Shown here one piece after another: positions 22,510 to 36,558 of a stretch of 64,000 nt of DNA. Made by a program: the position numbers and the translations under genes. The DNA comes from Azolla pinnata (taxonomy: Eukaryota > Streptophyta > Polypodiopsida > Salviniales > Salviniaceae), in assembly GCA_037176905.1 (NCBI GenBank), contig JBBBWG010030198.1, positions 37,205 to 101,204 on the forward strand. Reading direction: 5' to 3'. Under the pieces are notes generated by a model. It was given only the letters and a program-made list of their open reading frames with translations. It was not told where the DNA came from and searched no databases. The first letter of the stretch is position 1; each line of letters opens with the position of its first letter.

Positions 22510-24790
22510 GGTGAAGCAAGAATACATTCGCTGCTCTACCCTGCCATACATCAAGCACAAGACAGTTCTTTCCGCCCCTAATTTGGCCCATTTGTGATGA
22601 GGAAAGGCGGGCCCACCATGTGCAGAGCTTGTGGTACAAAGTCACTCGGCGCTCTAGAATATGCTGTATTGCGAGATATTCTCCTTCCAGAACAGCATAA
22701 TCAAAAGCATCCCCTTGCCTTGTAGGTGCAAGGATCTTGAATGAATAAATCTATTGCCTCATACCAGTCTCAAACACGGGATGGCACATTCCATTGTGTA
22801 TACGTGTGTTCATACTGAGGCCCATCCTAGCATCTGCCTGGCACCTTCATCCATCTCATCATCAGCATCATCATCCTTTGACATGCTTGACCGACAAACG
22901 TATTCAGCCAGCATGTCTGTCAATAAGAATTGTGAGGGAAAAAAAGTGAAGGTTAGTTGGGAGTGCTAAATCCTCCTTCGATTTTTAGTACTAATCAAGA
23001 TGGGGGTGTGCACACAAATCATGGTGCAACTTTCTGATATACATGCAATTAAAGACCCTCTTATGCATCACCTAATTTTTTATTAAATGCAATGCATTTC
23101 TATGTAAGCTATGGGACAAGAAAGATGTTCCAATCGGAAAAGAGCAAGCGAGATATGATGTGTCTATAACGCATTCATGAAAACATGGTCGATATGAAGC
23201 CATGTGGCTGCCAGTAAAACATATGCTTCTCATTGACAGTATATGCTCTAGTTGTACCATGGAAGGATAAATGTTGCTCATCTAGGAATCAGGTTGTCTT
23301 TTTGTCCATGCTTTCCTCTTCATCTCATTTTTGCTGCCATCCTTTATGTCACCTCAAATCCTTGCATCAAAGAAGACATCATGTTTTAATAAAACAATAT
23401 AGCTTCAACTAATATACCTTGCAATCTTATCGATGCTTTGAATGTCAGTGCTGCATCATCAATTGGAAGAAAACTTATGATTCCCAGCTTAGTGCACAAC
23501 CATTGTTTGCTGCATCCTTGAAATTAGGGTTTATGGCATTGTAGTGTAAAAAAATAATAGAATCCCACTTTAGAAGTTATAGGAACCAGCGTACCTGTGT
23601 CCCCAAACACCCTTGATGAGTTTCAAAAATCTCAAGGGAAACTTTAAAATATGCGTAACAAGGTTCTAGTTTTATCATATTCAGAATCGAACACCTAATG
23701 CATGGTAATCTGAACAAGATACATAATGCAAATAAACCATCAAAACCTAGGAGTTTTAGCAAATTTAACTAGAGCACAAACACCCCATAACCAGTACAAA
23801 CTTCATGCGTTTCTATTTGCAAGAACTCTAAAAGGTAAAACTAGAAGAGCCCTACTCTTACCATACCTACCATAAAATAACGCAGCAAACGATAACCAGA
23901 TTCAATAAATCATGACAAAAACGCAAAGCAATTTGGGAATGTATTTAGCATATCTCATTCTTGAACAACTTTACACAAGCAACAAAAGCAGTTTGCTGCG
24001 TTCAGGTAATTTATTATGATGGAAAAGTTGACAAAACGTGTTCTAGTTTTTATGCTTGTAGATTTTTAAAACGTGTTAGGTCAAACTAGTTAGGAGGCAT
24101 TGAATTTCTGAGACCCTACAAGATCAAAATACATATATTGAAGATCAATTTGCCACACTTCCCAAGTTTTTGGATGTAGTGCCACATCAGAAAAGCTATA
24201 AATTATGTACAAAAGAAAAGATACTGAATGTTTTAATAAGCTCTCTTTCTCAGAGCACCATGAAATTAGTGAAATATGGTGCATTGAAAGAAATATTTGC
24301 TTTTCTGCTTTAATGGATAGATTGTTTTCTATATTCTCAATATCATTAACTATTCGCGGATCAAACTGAATCAATAATGTCCTTCATCATCTCTTTAATA
24401 GTTTTTAAGAATCCAAGTTTTCTTCCATTTCATATTTTCAGAAAATTGGAAGTTAGAATGAACAAATTAAAACATACATAACAGAGGAAGGACCAAGCCC
24501 TGCTTTTTATTTATATATTTCCCAAATTGCCACGCATGGTACTGATCATCAACCCCTTCCTGCTCCAAGAGAGAGGAAAAGCACATCACCTCTAATAGCA
24601 AATCGAATGTATTTTTGCTTGAGATGGATGGTTAACCAATTTCAAACAAGAAAATTCATTGGACTAAAAGAAAAAGAAATCAGGCATCTGTAGTGGGATA
24701 TTTTTATACTCACAGACACTGTATTTCAACTATATTCTTCAAATTATACTATAAATGTAGTGATAATATAACTCTTACACTTCTTTATGA
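22510..24790. other. Intergenic, 3' flank of the pectate lyase
   Basis: AT-rich with short chance frames only. I see no gene, RNA gene or clear repeat. Confidence 0.5.
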
Positions 24791-27700
24791 TCAGGCATTG
24801 TGGTGAGATGGCCTCGGAATATTCTGCCATCCCACTAATGTTTGTATTGCAGGTGCCAGATCATGCGTAAAACTTGAGATAGTGCTTTTTAGGGAGTGTG
24901 CTTCAGGCCTGAAAACATTCTCAGGATTCCTTTCAACTCCGATTGCACCATTCAAGAAAATGTCTCCTTGAGAACAAATACTACCTGAGTCCTGCACCTC
25001 CTTATCACTCGCCTGTGAGAATACATACAAAGATATTCCAATAGTAAGACTCTTTCAATGGATAAATGAAGATTCCAGTTCGCACGTATTATTACTTTTT
25101 CAAACTATACTTAATAGCCTTCATTCTTTCTTAAATTATGCTATGGATGAAAGGATGGGTTTTTAATACTCCATTCTGATAATACGATTCTTTTGATGAA
25201 CTTACAAAGATTCCCGGTTAACACATACCATAAATTTTTCAAAGGAGTTCTACAATGGCCTTCTTTCTTTCTCCAAATATGGAATGGATGAATCTATAGG
25301 TTGTTACTGTTGTTCTGATTACACAATTCTTTCAATGAACGGATGAAGTTTCCATTGAGTATTAGTTTTGCAAAATGGTAACAATGGCTTTCTTTTTTTC
25401 TTAAAATATTGCATCGGTGAAGCAATGGGTTCTTACTTTCTCGAAATAGTACTCGAAGGCCTTCTTGTTTTTACCTGCCTCATAAATGTTGCATTGAGAT
25501 AAAATCTGCCCCAAAATAATATGAGCACAAAATGTTCTCAGCGCTGTATCAAAGAATTGAACCAAAACTTCAAGCCCCCTCATTCAATATCAGCACAAAA
25601 TTGCCAAAATCATATGAAGAAATAATATCACATGCAACATAACAACGAAAAATATATAAATTTAAAATCCCATCAGAGCGTCAAATGCACAACAGAAGGT
25701 ATGTTTCAAATTTTTATCCAAGAGCAAGGGTCAAGTGGAACTACCTGCGCTTCTACACTGGCACAAACGGCATAAATACCCCAATTTCGTGTATAGTTGT
25801 TATAAAGATGTACTTTTCCAAACCGTACACGGGGATGGCGTTGGCGTGTGCCATCGAAGAAACAATGATGAATAGTCACCCTGATGCATCGATCCCCAAC
25901 ATGAGTTGGGTCTGCTCCTATCAGCATTGTCTTGTCATGATTGGAGAAATAGCACCTTCAGAATATAGCTTTGGTTGAATTAGCATTCCAGCTTTTCAAA
26001 ATACCAAAATAACTCTCCTATGAATTATCATTCAGAGATGCCCGTAACATCATGAATATTCATATAAATTATCAATTAACTTAATACCTATAACAAAATG
26101 AACACACATATTCACATGCATATGATTATTGACTCGTACGATTTTGCAGCTTCGTGTTCAATATCATGCACTGTGTATAGAAACAGAAACACACCATAGA
26201 ACTCGAAAATGAAGCTTAAAAAAATTCATAAAAAGCAAAGCTCTATATAATATATGCATCATCTATTACTCCTCAACTTTTCTGAAGGTGTGACTACCAA
26301 TCATTAAGTGAATAAAATAACAAACAAAATCAGATGATGATTATACATTACATATTCCAATCTACAATGATCTAAATATTTTTATTAACATGATCTCAGT
26401 GCTAAATGCTGCATTGATCCCAGTGGCTATATGGTGCATTGATCTCAGTGTTATATGGTGCATCAAAAATGCTTCATTGTGAAAAACGTATTATTAATGG
26501 AGAAAACAGAAAAAAGGGAGTTATACACAGTAGGCAACAGAAAAAAGGGAGTTATACACAGTAGGCATGTAATGGAGGGGGAAAATGATTAAGAAGCTCA
26601 CCTTGAAATTGTTATGTCTGTGCATTGTCGGGTTATGTCAATAAGACCATCATCATAATCAGATAGACTACAGCGATCAATCCATACATGTTTGCTGTTA
26701 GGCTTCAGTTGAATACCATCAACATCATGACCCCGTCCACCTTCAAATTCTAGATTGCAAATGATGACATGTTCACATTCTCGTAGCTGCAAGCCATTTC
26801 CCATCAGCTTTACCCTTTGGCCTCGGCCGTCAATGGTTTTGAAAGACTGAACTTTGATACCAGATGAAAGCATAATAACTCCAGACACATCAAATACAAT
26901 CCAGAGTGGCTTTGTGCTCTTGCAAGCTACTCGAAGGCTTCCAACACCATCATCTGTGAAAGGGCAGATAAATACAGTTCATCACTTTGCTATGTTTTTT
27001 AAGATAAATTCATGAAAACAATGATTGGAATATCACTTTTGACACTCAAAATGACGATGTTCTTAATCTTGACAGTGGTGTTTGTACTAAAACTAGTCAA
27101 AAAGAGATTGATGTGTAGAAAAACTTGTACAATCTTTTTCGGTTTTATGATAATTCTCTCTTTTCTATCTCATTTTTTAATATTTTTAATTTGGCATGCT
27201 CCTTCTCTTATTGCAATAATTATTAAGGGAAAAAGAGAAAGCATCCTCATAATGTCACTAGACCTTTCACGACTATATCGCCACACCCATGAATCATGAT
27301 TATCCTACATGGGACGTCTAAAATCTTCATTTTCTAAACAGGAACGGACTCAGATAATGATGATGTCGATTTGTAGTTATAACAGTAAGATTAATCGTTA
27401 ATTTGAGTTCATATCCATTCATTAATATATATGATAAGCCAACGAGCCAACGGAATGTTGACAAGTTTTCACCTTTTGTTGACGTAACCTCTAGATGATC
27501 AAAGGGTCTTTCTTCTTCTATCCTTATAACTTGTATCTTGTTGTCTGCAAAACTAACATTAATCTACTCTCGGGTGGACCTAAATCAGCACCTTCTCCAT
27601 ATAACTAAACCCTCAAGAGAAGGACTTGAAACAACCTCTGGATTAAAGATCGTGAAACAATCAGATGGTGCTGAACTATTGCACAATGCAGGTAGTACAA

Positions 27701-28400
27701 AGTTCAATTACCTATCGGATACTTACCTCATAGACATAATTCGTGTGCTTGGTAAATCAGCGCATAAGAAAATTTGAATCCCTTGCAAATATTCTGAAGC
27801 AATGAGGAATCTACTTCGCAGGGAGGATCTTCGCTTCCCAAGATAGTATTTAAGCCATTACAATCGATCATCAATAAAGGGAACGGTTTTGTGGCCTTGG
27901 AAGGTCAAAACAAGGTATTATATATAAACAAAGTTGGCTTGTACTTTTATACCCTAGATCTATTCTTGAAAGCAAGAAGAGATCTTTCATCATAATTTGA
28001 ATGCAATAGATCCGATCTTCGAGAAATTCTGCGGAAAAGTTGTAGATCCCGTTGTCTAAAAAGTTGGAAATGATAGAGATTTAGAGTTGGGAGACGAACC
28101 AGCTAAGCTTGTGACATGATAGATCTCGCCATGGAGGCCACCGATGGCCTGAAAACCAAACCCTTCAGCTTGCCCTGAGAGGCCGAAGAGGTGAGAATCG
28201 ATGTGAAGGTAAGGCAATGGATGATGCGAGGAAGGAGGAGGAGGAGATGGAGAAGATTTGTTAGGACCGGAGTCGCGGGGAAAGCAACCATGGATGAACC
28301 GCTTCATGCCGTCAATCTCCTCTACTCCTCTCTCCACTTCCGATTGCAACAGTTGTTCTTGTTCTTGATTCATGTTCAGATGCACATTCTCTTCTTCCAT
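24791..28400 (-). CDS. Pectate lyase, polysaccharide lyase family 1
   Basis: Coding exons on the minus strand: 28400-28100, 26953-26602, 25955-25745, 25505-25437, 25012-24791; phases agree, 384 residues. It should cleave de-esterified pectin by calcium-dependent beta-elimination. Exon 1 gives AEGFGFQAIGGLHGEIYHVT, the usual start of the parallel beta-helix, continued by SLADDGVGSLRVAC. Exon 2 has FKTIDGRGQRVKL, LEFEGGRGHDVDGIQLKP and WIDRCSLSDYDDGLIDITR, the metal-binding face. Exon 3 has MLIGADPTHVGDRCIRVTIH and the catalytic-arginine signature RxPxxR as RHPRVR (257-262). The closest type I recall is the short Arabidopsis pectate lyases around At3g55140. No clear signal peptide is visible: the N-terminus is acidic and Gln/Glu-rich, as in that subgroup, so secretion is uncertain. 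Telomere-like repeats begin about 110 bases upstream of the ATG. Confidence 0.9.
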
Positions 28401-28510
28401 CGCTGGCGAGACCTTGGAATCGACATCGCCGAAAGCTCAGAAGGGCGTTCTTCTGATTTCGAGCTGCTATTTCCAACTATTTACATTTTTGGGTTTCCTA
28501 AGGTCTCTCT

Positions 28511-29690
28511 TGAAACCCTAAACCCTAATTCTTAAACATTGGGAAATGGAAACCCTAACCCTAGCACAAAACGAAACCCTAAACCCTTGTAGCCCTAATT
28601 CTTAAACCCTAGCAAATGGAAACCCTAACCCTAGCACAAAACGAAACCCTAAACCCTTGTAGCCCTAATTCTTAAACCCTAGCAAATAGAAACCCTAACC
28701 CTAACACAGAACGAAACCCTAAATCTTAAACCCTAGGCTCGAGCTGAAAATGGAGACCCTAAACCCTAATTCACCTTGAAACCCTAAATCTTAAACCCTA
28801 TAATCGAGCTACAAACCCTACACCCTTGTAACCCTAATTCTTAAACCCTGGGAAATAGAAACCCTAACCCTAGCACAGAACGAAACCCTAAATCTTAAAT
28901 CCTAGGCTCGAGCTGAAAATGGAGACCCTAAAACCTAATGCACCTTGAAACCCTAAATCTTAAATCCTAGGCTCGAGCTGAAAATGGAGACCTAAACCCT
29001 AATTCGCCTTGAAACCCTAAATCTTAAATCCTAGACTCGAGTTGCAAACCCTAAACCCGAAACCCTTGTAACCCTTTTCTTAAACCCTAGCAAATGGAAA
29101 CCCTAACCCTAACACAGAACGAAACCCTGAATCTTAAACCCTAGGCTCGAGCTGCAAATGGAGACCCTAAACCCTAATTCACCTTGAAACCCTAAATCTT
29201 AAATCCTAGACTCGAGCTGCAAACCCTAAACCCTAAACCCTTTTAACCCTAATTCTTAAACCCTAGCAAATGGAAACCCTAACCCTAACACGGAACGAAA
29301 CCCTAAAACTTAAACCCTAGGTTCGAGCTGAAAATGGAGACCCTAAACCCTAATGCACCTTGAAACCCTAAATCTTAAACCCTAGGCTTGAGCTGAAATA
29401 GGAGACCCTAAACCCTAATTCATCATGAAACCCTAAATCTTAAATCCAAGACTTGAGCTGCAAATGGTCCAAGGTCTCTATTAAAACCCTAAACCCTGAT
29501 GTACCTTGAAACCCTGAATCTTAAACCCTAGGCTCAAGCTGAAACCCTAAACCCTGATGCACCTCGAAACCCTAAATCTTAAACCCTAGGCTCGAGCTGA
29601 AAATGGAGACCCTAAACCTTAATGCACCTTGAAACCCTCGATCTTACAACCCTTGACTTTGAGTTGCTTGCAACTAGAAACCCTGGAGCC
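28511..29690. repeat. Telomere-like (CCCTAAA) block with a higher-order unit
   Basis: About 1.2 kb dominated by AAACCCTAA and AAACCCTTG words, mixed with fixed non-telomeric phrases: CTTAAACCCTAGGCTCGAGC, TGAAAATGGAGACC and TTCACCTTGAAACC recur at roughly 60-70-base spacing, especially from 28690 onward. It is thus a degenerate higher-order array, not a run of pure telomere repeats. It sits between the divergent pectate lyase and RING genes. Confidence 0.95.
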
Positions 29691-31640
29691 ACCCAAGTTG
29701 AGCGAATTTGACCCTCGATCTAAGTGCGGAATCCAAACCCTGAACTTCACACCACTACTAATTCCACAATGATCCTACCCGACACCACAAATCTGATGAC
29801 TCTCTTATGCTCTGGTTTCTGACTCGGAACCTTGAAAACCGACCCTAATTGTTTGGTTCAAAGTTTGTTTCGACAGCTTAATGGTTCATCTTGGTCTTGC
29901 CTTGGACTGGAGTCAAGACTGAAAATTTGCCAATAATTCAATATGAGCCTCTAGAGAGCGAGCCCATAGATATCTTTTCGATAACTAATAAGAGGAGAGA
30001 AATGTTGGGATCCACATTTTAGTCAAATGGTTGAACACGACACAAACGTTGACCATAGTACGAGTGGACGTGAGGAAGAAGCCTAAACTGAGCATAGGAG
30101 AACAAAGTCAAGATTTGTGATAGCAAGGCGATGTTTCCGCCTTCTAAACTTAGTTGCAAGTGTACAACTTGTTTGAGAATCAATGGCCAGAGTCACAACA
30201 CAGAAAATCTCGTCTCAAATCACTATTGGGATGCCCAATAATGTTTTGTATCACCGTTTCACAGATACAATCTGACGATTAATGGATAAATTAATAGATC
30301 AGTTAATTAATCAAATCCTAAATGGGCACTAATAGATAGACCTTGATTAGTCTTTGCTTTATCTTGTTGACATATCTTGAGCCTAAACACTGGAGCTAGT
30401 TGGAAGGGTCTTTTAAGTGCACTGTCGCGCCATTGCTCCAACGAGTGTCTGGTTTGCTGGTGAAGTTGAGACAACTACTGAACGAGGATCGACAAAGAAT
30501 CGTTCGTTAGAGAGTCGTAATGATCGATCAACTCTCGGCTGGGAAGATTGGTCCTCCTGATCTTACCGCTCTATTATCACATCGGCTGCACTCCTTCCGT
30601 AACGTTGCACCCCAATTTGCAGTTGGAAATGAACATCAATTCGGCAATTTTCGCATCCCTACAATTTGGATGCCTTGCGATGAGAAGAGGTAGATTTTCT
30701 AAGTAGAACACCACGAGATAGCCTTATAGCCACCATATTATGGGTCATGAATTGCAATCTATCTTACTTTTTTGGGGGGAAAATTACCAAAAAACGCATA
30801 ACAAAATTATAAAATACATTTTAATGCTTACTAAAACTAAAAATTACAAAAGAACGGCTACTTTTAAAAATTGACGCGCAACCGATTGACTAATACCGGA
30901 TCAATTGATTGTGAGTTCAATTAACATCAACCAATCAATTAAACCTCGATTACTTGATTAACACCAGATCAACACGTTATTCAATCGATTAGATTATAAT
31001 ACTTCTCCCTTTCGTCAATCGATTACAACAAGGGAGCGATCGATCCGGATCAACCAGCGGGAAGCGAGTAAGAATAAAATCAATGCTAGCGGAACTAATT
31101 GGGTGCTAACCTTTTGTGGAAGATTAGGATTAGGGCGTGAATTTGTAAATTTCTGATTTAACTGAGGGCTTTTGTTTTTCGCTTGGGGTGTCGTCTTAGT
31201 AAAGAGGGCGTCGGCTTAGTGAAGGCGTCGACTTAGTAATAGGGGGTGTCGTCTTAGAAAATGGGTTTCAGTTATATTTTCTGTGTTCTTCTTCTTCTTC
31301 TTCTTCTTCTTCTTCTTCTTCTTCTGCCATGTGTTCCTCCTCCATGGCTATGGCGCTTCCGCAACCCGCGCCCCCTTCGAGGCTCAGACTTTCCTCCCCC
31401 GCTCGAACTCCCACCATGCCCCTTCCTTGATCTGTCACTCAAACCCAACCATTTCCTTCTCTGGTTCCTTCTGCCCTCGAGCTTCTTCCGTTTCATTCCA
31501 CCTCGATCTACTCTCAGATAAAAAGATAGATCAGCGTTTTCCCCGCCACATGTGGTTAAATGTAAGGCAGATCTGATGTCTCGTTTGAGGTTGTTGCTGT
31601 TCTGAGAACATCGAGTTCGGGAGCGGGAAAAACCCTACAG
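29691..31640. other. Intergenic, upstream region of the RING gene
   Basis: No coding exon recognised. Around 30880-31040 short ATCAATTGATT/TCGATTA words recur in both orientations. At 31185-31255 a 'GGCGTCGGCTTAGTAA'-like phrase occurs about four times. The last ~350 bases are G+C-richer and are probably promoter and leader. Confidence 0.5.
31286..31325 (+). repeat. (TTC)n microsatellite upstream of the RING gene
   Basis: About 13 TTC units, some 315 bases before the ATG, probably in the promoter or untranslated leader. Confidence 0.95.
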
Positions 31641-34600
31641 ATGGGGATCAGCAATAGCCGCGATGGGCTTAGGTCTGGTTTGGATGTATATGAAGCTGAG
31701 AGACCTGGCACAAAGGTGTGTTTTCTCTCTCTCTCTCTCTCTCTCAAGCGTTTAAAGTTTTTGTCTAGATTTTGGTGAGCTTCTGCAGGTATGCCTGAAC
31801 CCTCATACGCTGCAGAAAAACGGAAGCATTGTTCTTATCCCAATTATTGCAGTGAGATGCTGATTTGACACGGCATCTACATGAATCTAAACCATCACTG
31901 CAATTCAATGTGATTCAAGTCTTTTCGGTATAGAACGCCCTTCCACAAGACCATGTGGTATTCATGACTAATGTGCACATTCGTTATGCCCACATGTCGA
32001 CGAGGCATGGAACCCATATGGTTTTATCATCCATGAAGGTGAGGAACAACAATGGTGTCGATTAGACTTAAACAGGATTAGGTCCTTAAACACACAGAGC
32101 TGCCTACATCATAGGGAGTTGATCTTTGGTGGCTTGGATGATATAGAAGTGCCCATCGGTGCTTGTGAATTCGACCCCTAGATGAGTAGGCATCCACCAC
32201 TTCAACCAATCCTCAACTGCTGATGTTGCCTACATATATGTGAAGTATATGACCCTAGTCTTTCTCAGATTTTCTTGTTGTCTGTAGAATCATATACGGT
32301 ATTGACATCATATTCTATATCTGCGTGCAATCTATGGCCCGAAGTCATGTCACCACTGTAAAGCAGAACATGGCCTGGCGTATACCTAGCACAGTGTCAT
32401 TCACAGGTGTGAAGGAGTTCCAGCCTTGTTGATGCCAAGTCTGATTACCAGGATCTGCAAAACAGCTAAATTTCCTTAATACAGTTAGACTGCACCACAG
32501 CAAGTCTGAAGGAATCACGTATGGACTGTTTATAGCAAATGCTCCTTAGGTGGTAGTTTGAAGGTTATCAGGGTCTTTCAGTATCGACAATTACATTTAG
32601 GAACGACATTAGTAAACACGACATTTAGGATCCTATTTCACTGTCTCTTTTTTGCTTTGAGTCAATGACAGATAATTTCTTTTCGTTCTTAATGTTCTCA
32701 GACTTTTATTGCAAAGGAGATTATTTTTAAATGATTATTGAAGGCTATACAAAGAAAATGGCGTCTAAAATTTATTTTACTCATTTGACAGCCATTGAAC
32801 ATATCTGACAACATCTGCCCAGACATTAGAGATGATCATCTGGTCTCCATGGGGGATACCACGGCTTCTTCCAACTGTGGCACAAATCGATCAAATGGAC
32901 AATCCTTGCATCAGGTCAAAAATGAAGCTCAAGGGTCATTAGAAATTATAAGAATAACAGAAGAATCAACTACTAGAACACTGTCTAGAAAACGACATGT
33001 TAATATGGTTCCATTGAGAAGATTGTGTCTTCGAAATAATAATGGGAGATCAAATGAACAACGATTAAATCAGCAAACAATAGAAGGAGAAGAAATCCAT
33101 GGACGAGCTGTCATGTGTACGACGGATACACAAGAAGAAATAGAAGTGCCATGCCAATCAACAGATGATACCGAAAATTATGTTCCATTACAAAATACTG
33201 AAGAGTTGTGTGAAGAGCCTCCAAGGGACTTTCTTGACTATCATGTCCTTAATGTACTCCCCACCGGGACCATAAGAATTAGACCGTCAAATTACTCTGA
33301 TGCTCCGGGGATTTTTATGTATAGGGAAGATGGTTTAGGTTTGGCAAGAAGATATGAGCCTAGACAGGTTCAGGAGATATTGCGTGCTACAACTCTTCAA
33401 GGGAGCAGTAATCAGGATTTTCAGGAAGACATTGAGCCTATGCTTCTTCTTTACAATGGCAGAGTAAGATTATCGAACAGGATGACTGAATCAAGAAATC
33501 TTTTTCATGAAGAGTTTGGACAACATCGGAGAAATAGAATTTTAAATATTGAAGATAGGAGGCGGAGATTCAGGTCTCAGGTTGGGTATATCGTTTCCTA
33601 ATTTGCATAATTAGTTGCAGATTCCGTTACCTCATCCAATATTTTTAATCTTGTATGCACATGATCAGCCATGGGAAATTGTAGCTGCTTACCACTTCCC
33701 ATTTTGCAATTGGCGTATTGCTTCAAGTATGATTATCTCATATAAATACTAATGACAACATTGTTAACATGGATGAGTTTATTTGGTGCATATTTCAACA
33801 AATGGAAATCCTGTCTTGATAGAATCTTTTGTGCATGAAGCTTTACAGTAACGTTAATGCAGTGGCTAGAAACTTTAGCATCCTCCTTCAATTGACTATG
33901 GTACTTCTAACTTAAGCAACATGGCAAGCTAAAATATAGACAGATGAATGAATAAGTTTATAGCTGCAAATCAGCTTTACTAGGAAAGATAGTGGCCACT
34001 AACTGCGAATGTATGTTCAATCAATTAGGTCTGGGCTGTACAGCGACTGAGTACTCACCTCGATCAGTTATCTGGGCGCAGAAGGCCTTATGTGGTAGGG
34101 ATTCGCCATGCCAGCACTAGAGAATCTCCTCGTCTACGTGGAGAGATGGCCACAAGAGCAAGCATTTCCCGGATGTTAATGCTTGCAGAAACACTCTTTC
34201 AAGTATGTATCTTCCATTTTTTGAATCTACCTATCAATGCATCTGATGGATGTGATTCAACCAGTATGCATCATGTGACTTTTGAGCATTTTTGAAACAT
34301 TTTTATATCAATTCAAAATTCAAGGTCTTGGATGATATACACCGCCAAGCAATTTCGGATTCTCAAACAGTTGGCCTATCTCTGGGATATCTTCCTGCGC
34401 CTGATTCAGTGGTAGAATCAATTCCTTCAAAAGTCTTTCAGAAGGTCGAGAATGATGAAAGGACTATTCCACAGTAAGCCTTTCTGAAGTTTTTTGTTGG
34501 CTACCATGAACATAGTTACAATTAACAGCATCATATGTGTATCTCTTGATGTGAAGATAAGTATCTTTCATCTAGAACATTTGTTTGACCGTTGCACACA

Positions 34601-35282
34601 TTCACTTTCTCCTCGCACTCTACATTACTCAGATTTTAGGTTCCTGCTATTTGTATAGATTCCATGATGCTTGCCATACATCAATGCTCAATTCATATTA
34701 GGTATTTGTTGATCATTCTGAGCTATAAGTGACATCGCATGGCATATGTACTGAAATATTAGAGATAGTAAATATTATAGCTCAGATCAAATTGTGTGCT
34801 TTTGACTGAAGAGAATACAACACGACCTTTCATTGCATGGATATGTTTGGGTTTTCAGCTGTCCACAATATTTTCATATGTTATGGTACCTTCTCAGTGA
34901 AGTTCTTTTTGAGATGCAATGCCATGTATGCCTGAATTGTCGGTTAAGGTTTTTTTCCATACACCATAATTTATCTGCACATTTGAATATTAGAGATATT
35001 TCTTACTGAAGAGTTGTCTACATTATTTTGTCTTTTGGAGATGCCATGTCTGCCTAATGGAATATGAAGACGGAGAGCAGTTGAGGGTGCTTCCATGTGG
35101 CCATGAATATCACATGATATGCATAGATAAATGGTTGAAGGAAGTTCATAGGTATATCTGAATGGATATGTAAGCATGCATAAAACAACTGACATAATAA
35201 CATCTAATGATGTCTGTTTTTTGCTACATATAGGATCTGCCCTCTTTGCCGTCGAGATGTTTGTGAGCTTCAAACCTGCTGA
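31641..35282 (+). CDS. RING-H2 E3 ubiquitin ligase with a myristoylation-like start
   Basis: Coding exons: 31641-31715, 32792-33580, 34029-34202, 34325-34473, 35041-35151, 35234-35282; phases agree, 448 residues. The RING-H2 domain is at the C-terminus (about 397-438): CHVC, then [16 protein letters not shown], then CPLCRR, giving the C3H2C3 zinc ligands, with the Ile/Val and Trp positions that contact the E2 present. It should transfer ubiquitin from an E2 to a substrate. The long second exon is polar and probably disordered, so the substrate-binding part is not recognisable. The first exon begins MGISNS, which fits the N-myristoylation pattern MGxxxS and suggests membrane attachment (inference). 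Intron 1 opens with a (CT)n run (31725-31745). The layout resembles large plant RING-H2 proteins; I cannot place it in a named subfamily. Confidence 0.88.
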
Positions 35283-35786
35283 TGAGGGTTCTTTTCCTTA
35301 TTTCCCTTCTTCCTCTTAGGCATGTTGCATTTTTCCTGGTTCAGTGTGCTGAACATTGGGAGATGTATAAATGTATCAGGGCTGGTGGCTATGTTTTCCT
35401 TTGCTGAGTCAATCTAAGCATATAGTTTCTTTTAGGCATTTAGATGATTTCTTCTCTGTATAAAGTCCCTTTGTGTATAGATATGCAAGGAAACTATGTA
35501 TGTCTATTATATCTCATTCAAGGAACAGTAAAGAATTGTGTCCCAAGGCCAAGATGGCTCGATCAACGTCAGCAATGTGTACAACAGTTTCCAACAGGGG
35601 GTTGCTATTTGTGCTTTGCCAATTTGGACCATTCGACAAGAAGTCGAGGATTGTTATTGATGTCATGAAGCTTATACAAATTGCCTGCAAAATTCGTGAA
35701 TTTGTGTACTAGTAGGAAATTTATCGAATGGAGATGGAAATGTAAACTGAGTTTGCTGGCAGCCATAGGTGTTTATTATGGAGACT

Positions 35787-35792
35787 AATAAA
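35787..35792 (+). terminator. Possible polyadenylation signal AATAAA of the RING gene
   Basis: AATAAA about 505 bases after the RING stop codon, followed by T-rich DNA. Consensus match only; plant signals are loose. Confidence 0.3.
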
Positions 35793-36359
35793 ACTCAAAT
35801 AATTTGTCTCTTTGATTACAACTTTTATATATGCATACATCTGATGAGCTCTTGTCAGTATGTGGAGTTGTATAGGGCTTATTATGTATGTCTCAAGGTT
35901 TCAGCATTTGCTTAAATCACAAATGCGGCGGTGGCCAATTGCAATTTCTTTGCTTTGTTCGTTCAATTTTCTGGTTATGATGTAATGCAGTATTTACATG
36001 ATATGAGACACAAATGACACTTTATATTGGCTTGTAATCCTTCGCTTGAGAGTGTTCGGTGTGATTAATGACCCTTAATGACTCATACTAAGAAAGCTTA
36101 ACCGATTTGTTGATTTCTACTTTTGGTTTCCTCATGTATTGAGTTGTAAATGAAATTCTAAGAATTTCGGGTTGAGAAAAAAGAGCAATTTGGTGTCCTC
36201 GAGCTTGATCTATCATTGCAAAGGGTGCGCAATACACAGAATTTGGAATGCGAATCATATTACAACTGCAAGCGTAGTTTTGCGGACTAATGCGAGATCA
36301 AAGGACAACGTCCAAACAGAAATCATCAAGAACATTAAACAATCATTTTTCTCTTGCAA

Positions 36360-36443
36360 ATACACACATGCACATGCATATGTACATATGTATGTATGTG
36401 CATCTACGCATATACACGCATGTATGTACATACACATACATGA
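36360..36443. repeat. Alternating purine-pyrimidine ACATGC/ACATAC-rich run
   Basis: CA/TG-rich words (ACACATGCACATGCATATGT and variants) over about 80 bases; such alternating runs can adopt Z-DNA. Confidence 0.7.
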
Positions 36444-36504
36444 TATTGCTTGCATCTGCACCTATTTCTGCTCCGCTGCTGCTGGTCGGCTTCCCCCCAA
36501 GGTT

Positions 36505-36505
<1 letters not shown>

Positions 36506-36555
<50 letters not shown>
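36506..36555. repeat. (TC)n microsatellite
   Basis: About 24 uninterrupted TC units. Confidence 0.95.

Positions 36556-36558
<3 letters not shown>

Noticed and set aside
28191-28535. Plus-strand frame opposite pectate lyase exon 1
   Set aside because: It is a shadow of the pectate lyase exon; the minus strand carries the conserved residues.
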